DNA of 64,000 bases. Origin: Stenopsyche tienmushanensis. Taxonomy: Eukaryota > Arthropoda > Insecta > Trichoptera > Stenopsychidae. Shown here in pieces: positions 1 to 11,945 of the stretch; position 1 is the first letter of the stretch, and every line of letters starts with the position of its first letter. The DNA lies in assembly GCA_008973525.1 (NCBI GenBank), contig WACJ01000528.1, forward strand, positions 744,001-808,000, in the 5' to 3' direction. The translations under genes were made by a program, and so were the position numbers. The notes under the pieces were generated by a model that made no database searches, was not told the DNA's origin, and worked only from the letters and a program-made list of their open reading frames with translations.

Positions 1-302
1 GAGGGCGTCGAGTCTCCCGGCGGGGGCGCCGAGGAGCTCGAGCAGCCGGAGGCCCTGGCGCGGGCCTCGTCCTGGGCCTGCGCTCGCCGGAGGGCCGTCT
101 GCAGGGCCATCACCCGCTGCCGTTCGGCCGTGAGGCGACACTTGTCGCAGTTGCAGTAGCGGTACTTGCAGTACCTCTTGTGGCCCTTGAGGGCGATCTT
201 GAGGCGATGGTTGCGGCAGCGGGCGCAGTTGGGCGGGGTGCGCGGGCCCGCTCCGCCGCCGCCCTCGCGCCACCCGGCCCCCGCCGCCCCGGAGGGCACC
301 AT
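1..302 (-). CDS. dsx: Doublesex, first coding exon (partial, runs off left edge)
   Basis: DM-domain transcription factor that directs somatic sex differentiation in insects. The ATG at 302-300 opens a frame of 100 residues to the window edge. Residues 1-20 are Gly/Ala-rich. The DM domain starts at Arg21 ([12 protein letters not shown]) and holds the two intertwined zinc sites: Cys26, Cys29, His32, His41, Cys45, Cys50, Cys52 and Cys55. The basic recognition tail follows ([20 protein letters not shown], residues 59-78), then a Ser/Pro-rich linker. [12 protein letters not shown] and [10 protein letters not shown] are doublesex-type; the Dmrt11E, 93B and 99B paralogues have a different DM core. 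No other in-frame ATG lies between this start and the upstream stop near 480, so the start is firm. The sex-specific exons and dimerisation domain would lie left of the window. The exon is much more GC-rich than its surroundings. Confidence 0.95.
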   Translation of the reverse strand, partial: MVPSGAAGAGWREGGGGAGPRTPPNCARCRNHRLKIALKGHKRYCKYRYCNCDKCRLTAERQRVMALQTALRRAQAQDEARARASGCSSSSAPPPGDSTP

Positions 303-479
303 CCCTCCGCCCTCACTGCATGGCGTCTCCACCGCTCCCGGCGAGAGCTCGGCCTTCAGCCGGACGTCGTCGGAGCTCGGCTCGGTCACCGTCGCGAACG
401 TCGCGGCCGATCGGCCCGGTATCGCATCGGAGTCCCCGCGGGAGGGCGGAATCGCACTCGTTCGCCTCAGTGTCGCGCT

Positions 480-488
480 CTATTTATA
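480..488 (-). promoter_or_regulatory. TATA-like box upstream of dsx
   Basis: The minus strand reads TATAAATAG at 488-480, an excellent match to the animal TATA consensus inside otherwise GC-rich sequence. A start site about 30 bases downstream (near 450) would give a leader of roughly 150 bases before the ATG at 302. The match is seen directly; its use as a promoter is inference. Confidence 0.35.
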
Positions 489-710
489 AATCTGCACATA
501 ATCGTCGCGGACGAGGTTATAATTACGGCGGCGGTGGCGCGGACCGGCGAGAGGAGTCCAGTTTTTATTCGGGGATCCGCCGGTTCGTCGACCGGTCCGC
601 GGATCGGTCGCGCTTCGTCGTCGAGTTTGGGCGCGCACTTTCAAAGTCCGGGCGGAAGTTCGCGGATGCGGACGGAGCCGCACCGTCCTCAGTCTTCGGC
701 GCGACGCCGA

Positions 711-776
711 GGAGTCGTCGGGGAGTCGCCGAGGAGTCGCCGGGGAGTCGCCGGAGAGTCGTCGGAGAGTCGGCGC
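711..776. repeat. Six-unit tandem 11-mer in dsx leader
   Basis: Six consecutive 11-base units on the plus strand follow GGAGTCGCCGG, with small changes (GGAGTCGTCGG, GGAGTCGCCGA, AGAGTCGTCGG and a more diverged last unit). Units start at 711, 722, 733, 744, 755 and 766. The third and fourth are identical. It lies in the presumed 5' UTR or promoter of dsx. Confidence 0.85.
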
Positions 777-1041
777 GGAGACGGCGACGCGGTCCGCGGG
801 TGCACCGCGCGACGGCCGACGGAGCGCGAGCCGGTTATCGGTTACGGCCGAGCGCGACGATATCGCGAGGTCATCGCGCAGACACGAAGGGCGGAAAAGA
901 GTCAGGAACGTCGTCCGAACTCGCGGAACGTCGAAGAGAACGAAGACCGGACGGAAGAGCGAGCGCGCCGATCGCGACCGCACGGACCAGAAGCGCAGCG
1001 CGACTGACGGGAGCGCGGCGACGGCTCCACTCGATGCACCG

Positions 1042-1093
1042 AGCTGCACTGCAAACTGCAAACTGCAACACACTCACAACACTCACAACACCG
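1042..1093. repeat. Short tandem repeats at the edge of the GC-rich dsx leader
   Basis: On the plus strand a TGCAAAC-type repeat (about 2.5 units) is followed directly by an ACTCACAAC repeat (two units). This pair sits where the GC-rich leader changes to AT-rich DNA. Read on the minus strand it gives several TTTGCAG/TTGCAG steps, any of which could act as a 3' splice site. Confidence 0.5.
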
Positions 1094-4000
1094 CGCGCCG
1101 CTTATGATTGCACTCTTATGTCACCGATTATCACTCTTCGTCACCGTCACCCCCGCGACCTTACACCCCTCGCTTCTTATCTATTTCACCTCAAATTCTA
1201 TATTTCAAATGCATACCAAAAATACAATACAACCCAAGCTTTTATACCTGTAACTATTGGATTTTATCAATTTTGAATGAGCAAATTATCGACGAACGAA
1301 TCATGCTCTATCTAATCGTGACCCAAGCGAGTCTTCCCTTTCTCGCAGTCACTCTGTGCTCCGAAATTTTTATCACATTTTCTTTGCTCGTTGACAAGTT
1401 TTATAATTAGATTTCCGCGCTCCGATTTGGATTTTGTTCGATAACTCCTCCTTCCTGCTCGTTATCAGCCACCGTTGGTGCACTACCGCTTTATATTATC
1501 GACCGAATACAAAACAATAACAACTGAGCACCCACAATGATAACATTTAATCTAACTGATTCAATTTTATAAATATTTATATAAAAAAATATTATCATAT
1601 AAATCTTATTGGATTCCAACTAGAGACCGGATCGTAAATATCAAACTTGATCGGATATCGAACATTTGAGAGGCACTGTTCAATTTTGAAATATTAATGA
1701 AAATAATACTCAACAAATTAATATAATGCAGTTGGTCAAGTAATTTTGGTCCAGCGTGGTCTGCCATCGAGTGAAGTTTACAACTCAGAGCGAGACCGCC
1801 GAAGAACGATTCTACTGGGGGAAGAGAGGAGCGCATCGTTGCAATGCCATGCGATTTTGTCCGCCACACGCTACTCAGAGATACTCAACATTGCAAAAAT
1901 GAGCCTTCAAATAGTAATTGAATTTTTAAATGAAACTTCCGTAAGTGCGGTAGGGCAAATTAGGCCGAAAAAGACGAAAAGCGAAACTCCCAGGGCGGCA
2001 CTAGATCGAAAAGAGATGAAGAACCGTTACTACTGTCTCCGTTGCACGCGTACATACACAGATCGCACAAGGCAACCCATAGCTCAATTTTTAGATAACG
2101 GAAAAATGCAAATAAAACGCCAAGTGAAAAGAAAAGGAGTGTATAGAACCATATAAGAGATAAAAAATATTTAAAAAAAACAGTGCATATAATCAACTTT
2201 TCCTATAGGCTAATAAGTTGCGAGTATCTATTTTTATTAGTGAGTAAAAAAATATTCTTGGGAATTTTTATAAATATTTTGTCAGCCGCAATGAAGCGAA
2301 ATCGATAACGCTTGATCTGGTGGATTTTGTATAGTTAATTTTGACAAAATATAGTTGGGGCATATTCCATCTCAAACATAACTCCAATGACCTATACTAA
2401 ATCATTTGTCATGGAAAAAACTGCACATTTTTCGTGTTATCTTATCAGCATACAATGCAGTACACAGATTCGAAAAAGCAGTGCGTGATTTTGTTTTGAT
2501 AAGATTAAATGGTCCGAACAATTTTTCTTGCGCGAAATTCTCGCACTAAAAAATGCGACTTTAACACTTTCACACCGGAGAACATACACGCTACGCTCTA
2601 ATGTAAATTCAATTTTCTGTCAACTCAGCCGCAGCGTATGACAAGTTTGATAATGAAACAGGCACAATAAATGAACCTTAACACTGTTGATAGCACAAAA
2701 TATTTCTTCATTTCTTCGGAATATTTCTCAATGTTCAACTTTCATGGTGTCTATGTGTTGCGAAAATAAAAAGAGTGGTGATACTCGGCTAATGGCGCCA
2801 CTCCAGAACAGTCAAAGGGGAATAACAAAATTGTTCAACGATTAGAATGATGCGAGTATCTTAATTACCAAAACAAACTCTTGCTCGCAAGATAACACGA
2901 ACAATCGAACATTGAGTTCAAGACATTCGTTCTGTTTTTAATAGCTTATCTGACGATAGTGATTTCAGTTAATTATACCTACATTTTATGACAGTCAAAA
3001 GATTCCTAAAATACGATATTTTTTTAATAGTAAGTATGCACATTTGCAAGTATTTGAAGTCAACTTCATTATGAAAGAAAATAATGATTAATCGAAACAA
3101 AGGCACATATTTTCATGAAAAGAACTTCTGGAAAAATTGCATAGATTAATAAAAGTGTCTCAGATAGTAAGTCAATATAGATATCTCCCTTAAAACTAAT
3201 TTAGTACTAGGAATCTTAAGTTACATCTAAGGTTAGTATATAATTAAATTCGGTAATTTTGATTTATTTTTAAATAGATACTAGATGGAATTTCTGTCAA
3301 AAAACTTGGATATGCTCGTTGATGATCCAGAGGATTTTTACAGGGCTTTCTGGGATAATAAAATATTTTTACATTGCGAATGATGTAAATTTGAATGATC
3401 GAAGTCTTGCTGCATTTTATTCGATTTATTGTTGTGGTTGGCGACTCCTGACCCATACGTTGCCAATCACTACTTTGTGTGTGTGAACTGAATATTGCGT
3501 GAGCGGCATCACATGAAGATAATATGTAATTTGAAGCAACAACTGAATGTACGTCAATTTTGAAAACCTTTTTTCGTTTATTTGACTTGCAAACTGTTCG
3601 ATACGCCTAATGAAGAACCTACTGTGCACACTAAACGGGATCGACTTTCAAGAAAACTTCTTCAAAAAAGAACACCCAAATAGTATAATGGTGTAAGTAT
3701 TTCCTAACATCACTGACAGCTAATTTGCATGCCTCTGAATGCAGTGGAATTCACCGATGCAAAAACGATACTGATACAATATCTCAAAATGAAAATCGGA
3801 CACTTTGATTTCAATTAAATAATTTAATAATAATTCAAATAGATTCATTTATTAACTTAAAGGTACATATATTTATAAAAAAATATTGCCTGTTACTATG
3901 AAATTAATGTCAAACTGAAACTCGGACAGTTAAAACATAATTAGATTTGATCGATTCAATTATGCTCCAATCTCTTAATCAAAGCTCATTTGTAAATCGA

Positions 4001-4202
4001 TTTAACTCAATATTACACAACCCTAATCATCTGGAGATTGGAATGAGGCTATCCATTACATATAGATAATTACATGCACATTTATACAAATGCTCGTTTA
4101 ACGCCTTATTCTTTGCATTGTAATCCTGATACAAATGATAACGCTAGTCTGCTTCCAGTTGTTACAAAAGGAATTATGTATGTTCGAATCCTAATTCTTA
4201 TA
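1094..4202. other. AT-rich intergenic DNA upstream of dsx
   Basis: No gene or recognisable mobile element was seen. The longest open frame (1746-2156, plus strand, 136 codons) has no recognisable domain. The stretch may include distal dsx promoter or upstream intron sequence. Confidence 0.5.
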
Positions 4203-5290
4203 CAGTAGAACCTCAATTGTCCGGATCACGAAAATGCGGATAATTGAAAATAATCATAATTGACAGGAATTATGAATAATTTTAAAAAATTGTCTGAATG
4301 TATTAATACATACACATATAATAAATTATTTTTATTTAAATAATCGGTGATCGATGTTGGCTTTAAAGTAGCTCTTCTTTTAGAAGCTGCCAAATCGCAA
4401 ATATTCGAAAAAGATACATGCATAAGTTATCCTGATTTACACTCTTCTTGCTTCTTTTTGGTGACATCTAAACACTGAAAAGAATGTGTGACCTTGTTCT
4501 TTAGAGGCAGATATTTCTTTAATTATATCCTCATCATTCAAAATTTGTAATCCGCAATTTAACCACTCGGTTACATCTTCTTTGTCGCATTTAGCACATA
4601 TAAAAATTGTGCTATTGGTTTCGCAATGTCTCCTATATCAGGTTCTACCCTCTTACTGGAACTTACTAATGGTACAATGGTACTTACAAATTTTACCGTA
4701 AACATTTCGTCGATCTGGTTTAAATTTTCTACAGATCCTCATTCATCTATAGAGTTTTGATATATTTTCACTTCTAGTAGTGAAAATTTCATATCATCAT
4801 TTAAAAACTTCACCATTCATCCAGGAATTTTGGACAATTTGAAGACTTTTGATATTTTTAAGGCATCTGGAGTTCTTTGATTTTCCTATGACAAGCAGTA
4901 TATACACCATTATAGTAACACGTTCTTTACTACTTCGGTACTTAGGTGGAGTATTTTCACGTCTTGATGCTAAAGAATTGTTGGGTAGTTTTTTTCCAAT
5001 TTAAGCCGTTCTCATCAGCATTGTATATAAATTCTTCGTCGAATCCTTTCTTCTCAACAAATAGCTTCAATGTGTTTGCTGAAGGTATGTCAGCAGAAAG
5101 CTTTTCCCTTTGAATTTCAAGATCCCCGATACCATGTCGTCCTTTGAATTTTTCAAGCCAGCTGGAACTTGTTTTAAAGGTGAAATCTCCATTTAATTTT
5201 GTATTAAAAATATTGCTTTTTCACAGAGTAATAGACCAGATATTGGCTATCCAGTTGATTATATTTGTATGAACCAATTAAAAATTTACT
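4203..5290 (-). mobile_element. Degraded pogo/Tigger-type transposon
   Basis: At 4203 a CAGTAGAACCTC terminus preceded by TA matches the inverted repeat of pogo/Tigger elements. On the minus strand, broken frames from about 5290 down to 4440 read as a Tigger/Jerky-type transposase. First comes FKTSSSWLEKFKGRHGI, the end of the CENP-B-like DNA-binding region. Next is EEFIYNADENGLNWKK with the first catalytic Asp, then a stretch like KERVTIM. The C-terminal segment with EDVTEWLNC and LNDEDIIKEI closes it. Many stops and frameshifts show it is dead. The opposite terminal repeat was not found, so the transposase start side is truncated or too diverged to see. Confidence 0.75.
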
Positions 5291-7950
5291 CTTCAACTTC
5301 TGTATTTCCTAATTTTATTTCTATTCTATTTCTTTTCTATTAAACATAAAGAATTCATAGATATTTAATAACTCATACTCCTGAAAAAATGGAAAAATGA
5401 TGACCTTGAGAAGATTGAACACCTTGGCATAAATTACTATCAAGCTGAACAGATTTTTCTAAACTAATAAGGGATGTAAATGTATTTAAAATAAGTTTTA
5501 AAAAGAGCATCCGTTCAAGCATCGTCTTTATAAAATCACCCACTTTTATGCCGATTGATTCCTCTTACGGACAACAAATCTCTTATCTGAACTGTTCGCC
5601 TTAAAGTATGAATTATCTGCTGTTGAATAACTTATTTGAAAAGAAAATATTGATATTTTTAAATAGATATAGACTTTGTTAATCAGACGTTGTGGCTGTT
5701 AGTATTGCAGACGTGGGTGTTAATAGTTTGAAATGCTGAAGCAACAAGGTTCATTTTCTATATAAGTATCGAGATTATCACAATTGTCGCTGTTTCAATT
5801 ATCTAGATCAACGAGTATATATTTTATGTCCTCTGAAGCAATTGTGCTCATATTCTATAGTTTCTGGACTCTTATCATGAAGATATGTGTTCAAAAGTAA
5901 GCAACATAACAACACTCATAGATATTGTCTTAAAATTTGATGTTGTTCATGTTTGATTCAGTAATTTAATAAGAAGTAATGTAACAAAGTAAGTTTGCTT
6001 TGTATTATCGATTAAAAATACACACGTCTATTATAAAACTCGCTGGTTATAAAAAGGTCGTTTTTGCATCGTATGAATATTAAGGATATTTCTTGATACT
6101 TTTCTTTGATATGCTCATAATTCAATTAAATTTGAAAGTCATTAAGATATTTAATGTTGCAGAATTAGAATTAATATGGTGCATTATGTTGTCATATTGT
6201 CAGCTCTTATAACAACAAATAGAATGGCAAAGTGATGTTTGTATGAAAAAATGTAAATTTAAAGCAGTCACCAACACTATACATAACTCGTTTTAAACTT
6301 GACCTTCCGCACTGCAACTTGGTATTCTAATCGTTTAATCAATACCGTTCACGCAAGTCGCAAATCACAGCTCATGGAGATGTTTTTTATAGCAATTTTA
6401 TTGCAATTATCTTTTAATTTGGATTTATAAGTTCAAAAATAATCAATCAACCGCCTAATTAGATGTTAAGCTTGAGGCTTTTAAAAATTCCTAGTAAAAT
6501 CCTAACATTGTGTACAAAATGCCCGTTGGATATTCAAGTGGATTCGCGCTTAACACTTTGATTATAGATTATAGTGGGATAATTATAGGTTTAACTGCAA
6601 CTTAAATCCTATGTATAATAGTGTTTGACATAAATTTGTATTTAAAGGTGAGAACACTACATTTTCAATAGATTCTTAATATTTTATTACTTTTAATATA
6701 GGATTTATTAGCATTTTCCGATATATATTTTTTGTATCATGTTAGATTAAATTTTGTTGATTGCAATTTACTATTATCTCAGTATCGCATTTTGGAATTC
6801 AATTCGAATGTTTAATTGATGCAGAAAGACGACAGAACAAACGATGCTCTCAAGGGCTTCCATCCTCACATTATGTTAATTTACGATTGAAGGTCAAATT
6901 CTTGGCATAAATGTATGCATAAAAATCTTGGGGTGCCTTTAACAATGTCTTCTTGAGTAAAACAAGCCCAAACGTTCCAATACTACAGCTACGATCAAAT
7001 CGTGCAGCCTTTAGGGTGCTAAGGTCAAGTCCAGCAGCTGCAATACCAACCTGTTTATTTAAAATTTAAATAATCCAACATCTTCGACACTGATAAATTA
7101 TATCTTAAGAGAATGCAATTAACGATATCAAAATTCAGTCGCTGACATGTCGGATTAAAGCACTGAATTTTGGCGTCCTGCAAAATCATGCTAATAAGCA
7201 AGTTAGGTTGTTGACAAGATAACGCCTATTCATGCATACAAAAATAACACGCAATTTCGCGGTATGATGATCAAACTGCAGCCAAAAAATAAACCGTAAA
7301 TTATTCAAGGTTGGACAGGATGAACCCGCAAGAATAAATGCAAAAACAAAACAAGAAAGAAATAATCAGATTAGGTTGCATTTGGCAATGATTCAATGCA
7401 AAAAGGATCGTCAACAAATACTTAATCATATTAAACAGTCAGCAGAAGACATATCGTTATAATCAAAGAGTGGGACGACGAAAGTTATAATTGATCTAAC
7501 TAATTTTTAATTATACGCTACCGATAGTACGTTTGTAAACGCATCTATAATATTACATACTTCGTGAAAAAGCTTAGTATTAGCATGCTCAGCTTAGCAA
7601 TAATTAGTTAATTATTTATTAGTACATCTCTCGTATAACACGGTTATATGGTTCCGCAAAAACGTCTTGTAATACAAATCCCGTGTTATACAAGCTTTTA
7701 AGTTCATGAAAAATTAGGGTTTACGTTGCAAAAACATATCGAAGAAAATTTATTTAAGTATGCATATTTTGAATAAACACATACATTTACGAAATTCATT
7801 GAAAAATAGTGTATAAAAATTTGAAATTTGAGTTATGTTTAATTGATATTCGAGTGCATATTATGCTGTATTATTATATGTAAATATTATAGCAATTCAG
7901 ATTGGATATTAAAGTCAGGTGAAACGATTGCTGCAGAAACTTATTAATAA
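5291..7950. other. AT-rich intergenic DNA
   Basis: No gene was seen. Apart from the small inverted repeat at 7633-7691, nothing in this stretch is recognisable. Confidence 0.5.
7633..7691. repeat. 11-bp perfect inverted repeat
   Basis: GTATAACACGG at 7633-7643 and its reverse complement CCGTGTTATAC at 7681-7691 are separated by 37 bases. The word resembles ends of small Tigger-like elements, but no target duplication or coding remnant supports that. Confidence 0.4.
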
Positions 7951-8602
7951 TATTAGGTTGTCCCATAAGTGTCTTTCGCAAATGAACACAGATCTAATCA
8001 TAGCCATGGTTGAAAAAAACCCGTGATATACTGTTCGCGAAATAGCTAACAAGATAGAAATTCCACGAACATCCGTCCATAATCATCTGACAAAAACGGG
8101 TTACATCAATCGTTCAGATGTGTGGCTTCCTCATGATCTGACTGACTCAAATAAACTTCAGCGTATTTCAACATGCGATCTTCTTCTCCAACGACATCCA
8201 ACGAGCCAACCTTTTTGGAAGAGATTTGTCACTGGAGATGAAAGTTGGATACTCTATGAGAATATCCAACGTAAACGGTCTTGGACCAAGGGTACAGAAG
8301 CTTTAACTGTATCTAAATCTGGCCAATATCGAAAAAAAGTTTTTCTATGCATTTGGTGGGACTGGAGGGGGGTAGTTTATTATGAGCTACTTCAGCAAGG
8401 TGAAACGATCAATTCAACAAAATATTGCTTCCAACTAGACAATCTAAAGGATGCAATTGCTAGAAAACGGCCAGAATTAGCGAACAGACGAGGTGTTGTT
8501 TTTCATCACGATAACGCCAGGTCTCATGTGTCTTTGCTCGTCAGAAATAAATTAATATCATTTGACTGGGATGTTTTACCTCATCCTCCATACTCTCCGG
8601 AC

Positions 8603-9600
8603 TAGGGAATCCAATCCCGGGATCCCGGACAGTTTTAGGTACTTAAGAATCCCGGGATTAGAAAACGTAATCCCGAAAATCCCGGGATTGAATTTTTTAT
8701 CTAACAGAAATCGTACACCTCACCAACACGATGAAGGCTACTAAATCGAGACATTCCCGACGAAATCTGAACGCTTGGAAACAGTGGCGTAATTACTAAT
8801 TGGCGAACTTAGGCGACCCAGGAGCAGTGACAGTCTAATCTATGTATACATATATAGCGTACATCTATGTTTTTCAAATTGTTATATTAAACTTTCCCTA
8901 CCGGTGATGTATTTACTACACCTCGACTCTAATAATGATAATATCGATATGAAATATAATAGATACGGGGTTCAAATTTTTTATATATCTCCGTAGTATA
9001 ATTACGAATCACATTAAAGTATTATAGTATATAAGTGTTCATCTGTAGCGACGGAAATAAATAATTTGTCGGAAAATTGGGAATTTTGCGACTTTTAGTC
9101 TGTCTCAGCAGAAAGGAATTTTATCAGTCACATTGATGGTATTATTTGAAAATGGGGGCTCATATAGTCATCAATTCGAACTAGCATTTAAATATCTGAT
9201 GACGATACCTCTAACGAGTGTGGAAGCTGAGCGTGCATTTTCAGCAGCAAGTTGTCTGACTTCCAAAATCAGATCCAGACTAAATGACGAAACACTAATG
9301 TTTAATGTTAATGTTACTTCGGGCATATTTTCAAAATAATATTTGAATTTTTTAGTGTTTTATTTATCTATTTTTGAATTGCTTTTTTATCTTTTCTTAA
9401 ATAAATAAAATTCTTTGGCCTTCAAGTGATTTTTTATATTGAACAAATGGACTTAATAGTAATTTTTGATAAAATTCATCAAGGTAATTTCTTAAAATAT
9501 TGAAAATCCCAATCCCGGGATCCCGGGACTGGTCCCGGGATTGTCTAATGAAATCCCGAAATCCCGGGATCGAAATTTTGGCTCGGGATTGGATTCCCTA
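8603..9600 (+). mobile_element. hAT-family non-autonomous element, copy A (nested in mariner)
   Basis: Terminal inverted repeats TAGGGAATCCAATCCCG (left) and its complement (right) are flanked by a perfect 8-bp duplication, CTCCGGAC, at 8595-8602 and 9601-9608. The 8-bp length and the T at position 2 with A at position 7 are typical of hAT target sites. Subterminal DNA is full of AATCCCGGGA words in both orientations. The interior keeps only the 3' end of a transposase gene, so the element depended on another source of enzyme. Confidence 0.93.
9133..9339 (+). pseudogene. hAT transposase C-terminal fragment in copy A
   Basis: The fragment encodes FKYLMTIPLTSVEAERAFS followed by AASCLTSKIRSRLNDETL, the hAT C-terminal dimerisation motif. 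The catalytic part is absent. Compared with copy B the sequence after DETL is altered (MFNVNVTSG rather than DALMLFRAYF), so even the preserved domain is damaged. Confidence 0.88.
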
Positions 9601-9889
9601 CTCCGGACATTGCTCCTTCAGATTATGATTTATTTCTTTCATTGAAAAATTCTTTACGTGGTAAAAATTTTAATTCAAAAAATGATATAAAAATGTACCT
9701 TGATCAATATTTTGCTAATAAACCTAGGAAATTTTGGCAAGAAGTCAATATGAGGCTTCTGGAGAAATGGAGAAAGGTAATTGAACAGAATGGGTAATTT
9801 ATAATTTAATAAATTTTGATCCAGTACCTATTATTGTTTATTTTTTTTCTTAATATGAAAACGAAAGAAACTTATGGGACAACCTAATA

Positions 9890-11298
9890 TTAGGAATAGA
9901 AAGAAACAAATCAGAATCCGATGGACACATTTGGAAGATGGAAGGATTGAAGATTATAGTTCTTCAACACGCCATTGTAAAATATTCCCTGACAAAATTC
10001 AGGAATTGAATTATAAGTTTCTATTACACTTCTATATTATTCGAGTACCGTACCGTATACATATGGATATTACTAATTTGGTGTGTTAACGTTTAGTTAA
10101 ATTTTGGTATAATAATCTATTGCTCAGATTTTTTTGGCAATAACACATCTTATTTGATCATGAAAACATAAGATTTTATTGTAGATGACAATTTAACGAA
10201 AATAGTTCGTTCTTTAAAAGACATTATGATAGAAAAACTTTTCTTTCCGGTTTCTCAGTACTTGTACTATAATTGCTTCAGCATTTTATTCCTACTAGCT
10301 TAAAAACGTCACGATATGCTATTATATTCGCAAAGGTTTTTTCTCATTATTTCCATAAAAGTGACTAAAAAGCATGAGCATTTCCCCGAACCCGATATGG
10401 CTTAAAATTTCGAGGAATGAGCTATAAATATGCCAGAATTTCATAGCAGAAAAATTGAATATATTCGACCATATGTAAAATTTTATTGCAAAACGCAAAG
10501 CTCGCGTGATGTTGCTAATTCTCAGATTTTGCACATCAGCTGGTTTTAATCTATATTTTGATTGTTCAGAGAGATTTGAGTGCTCACGCTCCAGATTTAT
10601 TTTCTACATGCTGAATTTTAAAATCCTGTTTGTCTTCCAGACTGCTAGCGCATGAGGCATTCAATCAGACAATAAGGACTAATTTGTAGAACAAATTTAG
10701 CATCAATCAAATCTGATCTGATGAATAATCAGCACATACTTTAGCACGTAAATGTTATTTAAAGGATTATTCTAGGGTCTCTATAAACTTGTTAGTCTAA
10801 GATCAATATTCTTTAGTACGGCAATCATCGATCATAAAATTGATCTTTCAAGAGTCTTGAGGTTTTTGTACATATTGCTTCAGAAAGAACACAACTATTA
10901 TATCGCTCTATATAATTAAGTCAAACCAGTTCAGCCCATGGATGAGAATTAAAATCTTAAATCGTATAGAGAAAAGCCCTAAACGTATATTTTTAACACC
11001 CTAAGGATCGCTAAAAAGTCCAAGAGATATATGCTTAAAATCGTACATTTTTGTACAAAATTGCACAATTTTTCCAAAATTTCCGCGTTGGACCGGTCCT
11101 TATAGTGTTAATATTGAGGCACATATGTGTGAATCCTCAAAATCCATTGGTCAAGCTGTTAGTGACTTACCAAAAGAGAAATCATGTTAAATGTGTGAGT
11201 TATTTTTATATCCCGAAAGTAAGTGTACTAAATTTTTATATATTTTTTAGAAAGTTTATTTGAAAAAAGTTATAGGATATTGTTTATAAGCTTGTTAA
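9890..11298. other. AT-rich intergenic DNA
   Basis: No gene or element was recognised. Open frames here (for example 9874-10089 and 10322-10534) are short and show no domain. Confidence 0.5.
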
Positions 11299-11945
11299 TT
11301 ATTTTTCAAAATAATTGCCATCCCGTTTAATGCATCTGGTGAGTCGTGGCACAAACTTCTTTATGGTCTCCTCGAAGAACTCTCCCGCCAGCTCCTTCCC
11401 ACACTTCAGAAACTCATTCTGCACCTACTCATCAGCTGAAAATTTAAATTCATCCATGTGTTCTTTTAGTGAAGGGAAAATATGAAGGTGCCAAGTCAGA
11501 GGAATAGGGGGGATGTTTTAAAAAATCCCAACCAAGTAAGTCAAAAAGTGTCTTGGTGGCTAAGGTTGTGTGAGCTCCTTTTGTTTTGAATGCTTATTTT
11601 GAGTATTTTAGGGTCTCACAATATCGCTGTGCATTGATGGTCTCTCCCTGAGGCAGAAATTCGACCAAAATGATGCCTTTTCGGTTCCAAAACACTTAGG
11701 CCATGTCTTTTTTCCCCTGAAATTATGGTTTTGATTTTTTGGCAGATGGGTGATTAGCGTGACGCTACTGTGGCGACTGTCTTTTTGACTCAGGCGTGTA
11801 ATGAGCTATCCAAGTTTTATCTCCAGTCAAAATAGAGTTCAAACAGAACATCTTTACCTTCTAATTCAAGTCGCTCAAGAAAATTGTGCCCACTATTGAC
11901 CCGCTCGCACTTGGCGGGATTTCTTACCGACATCTTTCATGCAAC
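11299..11945 (-). mobile_element. Old mariner relic
   Basis: Read on the minus strand from about 11945 to a stop at 11299 in mixed frames, it resembles a mariner transposase. A first-Asp region LTGDKTWIAHYTPESKRQS comes first, then VEFLPQGETINAQRYCETL. A degraded WDFLKHPPYS-like third-Asp region and a tail ending DGNYFEK follow. Many frameshifts and stops are present. It belongs to a different mariner lineage from copy 1 and is much older. No terminal repeats were found. Confidence 0.75.

Larger units (their letters stand above)
303..1062 (-). other. dsx: GC-rich dsx leader / promoter region
   Basis: This GC-rich tract continues from the dsx exon and falls off sharply to AT-rich DNA at about 1.1 kb. 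Long frames cross it on both strands only because stop codons are rare at this composition; none resembles a protein. It is most simply 5' UTR plus proximal promoter. Two readings are possible. Transcription may start just downstream of the TATA-like box at 480-488. Alternatively, the leader exon may begin after a TTGCAG at 1068-1063, which would make all of it transcribed. The sequence alone does not decide between them. Confidence 0.55.
7982..9797 (+). pseudogene. Mariner transposase, internally deleted, stopped and interrupted
   Basis: A D34D mariner transposase (DDE fold; cuts and rejoins element ends at TA). The frame opens with an ATG at 7982 but meets a TGA 14 codons later (around 8024). 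It then runs open through the second helix-turn-helix (VREIANKIEIPRTSVHNHL), the first catalytic Asp in VTGDESW, and the second in HHDNARSH. The D34D spacing to the third Asp (YSPD, then IAPSDYD) holds once the inserted hAT element at 8603-9600 is skipped. The tail ends with TAA at 9795-9797. The first helix-turn-helix region (roughly 60-80 residues) is absent. It cannot make an active enzyme. Confidence 0.9.
7953..9887 (+). mobile_element. Mariner element (copy 1) with both ends, split by a hAT insertion
   Basis: The left end begins TTAGGTTGTCCCATAAGT and the right end is its reverse complement, ending at 9887. The first 26 bases of the two ends differ at one position. TA flanks both sides (7951-7952 and 9888-9889), as expected for Tc1/mariner target duplication. 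Without the 998-bp hAT insert and its second 8-bp target copy the element is about 930 bp. That is shorter than the usual 1.3 kb because the region for the transposase N-terminus is missing. Confidence 0.92.

Noticed and set aside
180..1276. Long plus-strand open frames (275 and 318 codons) over the dsx leader
   Set aside because: They are antisense to the DM exon and its GC-rich leader. Their products are Arg/Ser/Gly low-complexity and reflect base composition and the 11-mer repeat.
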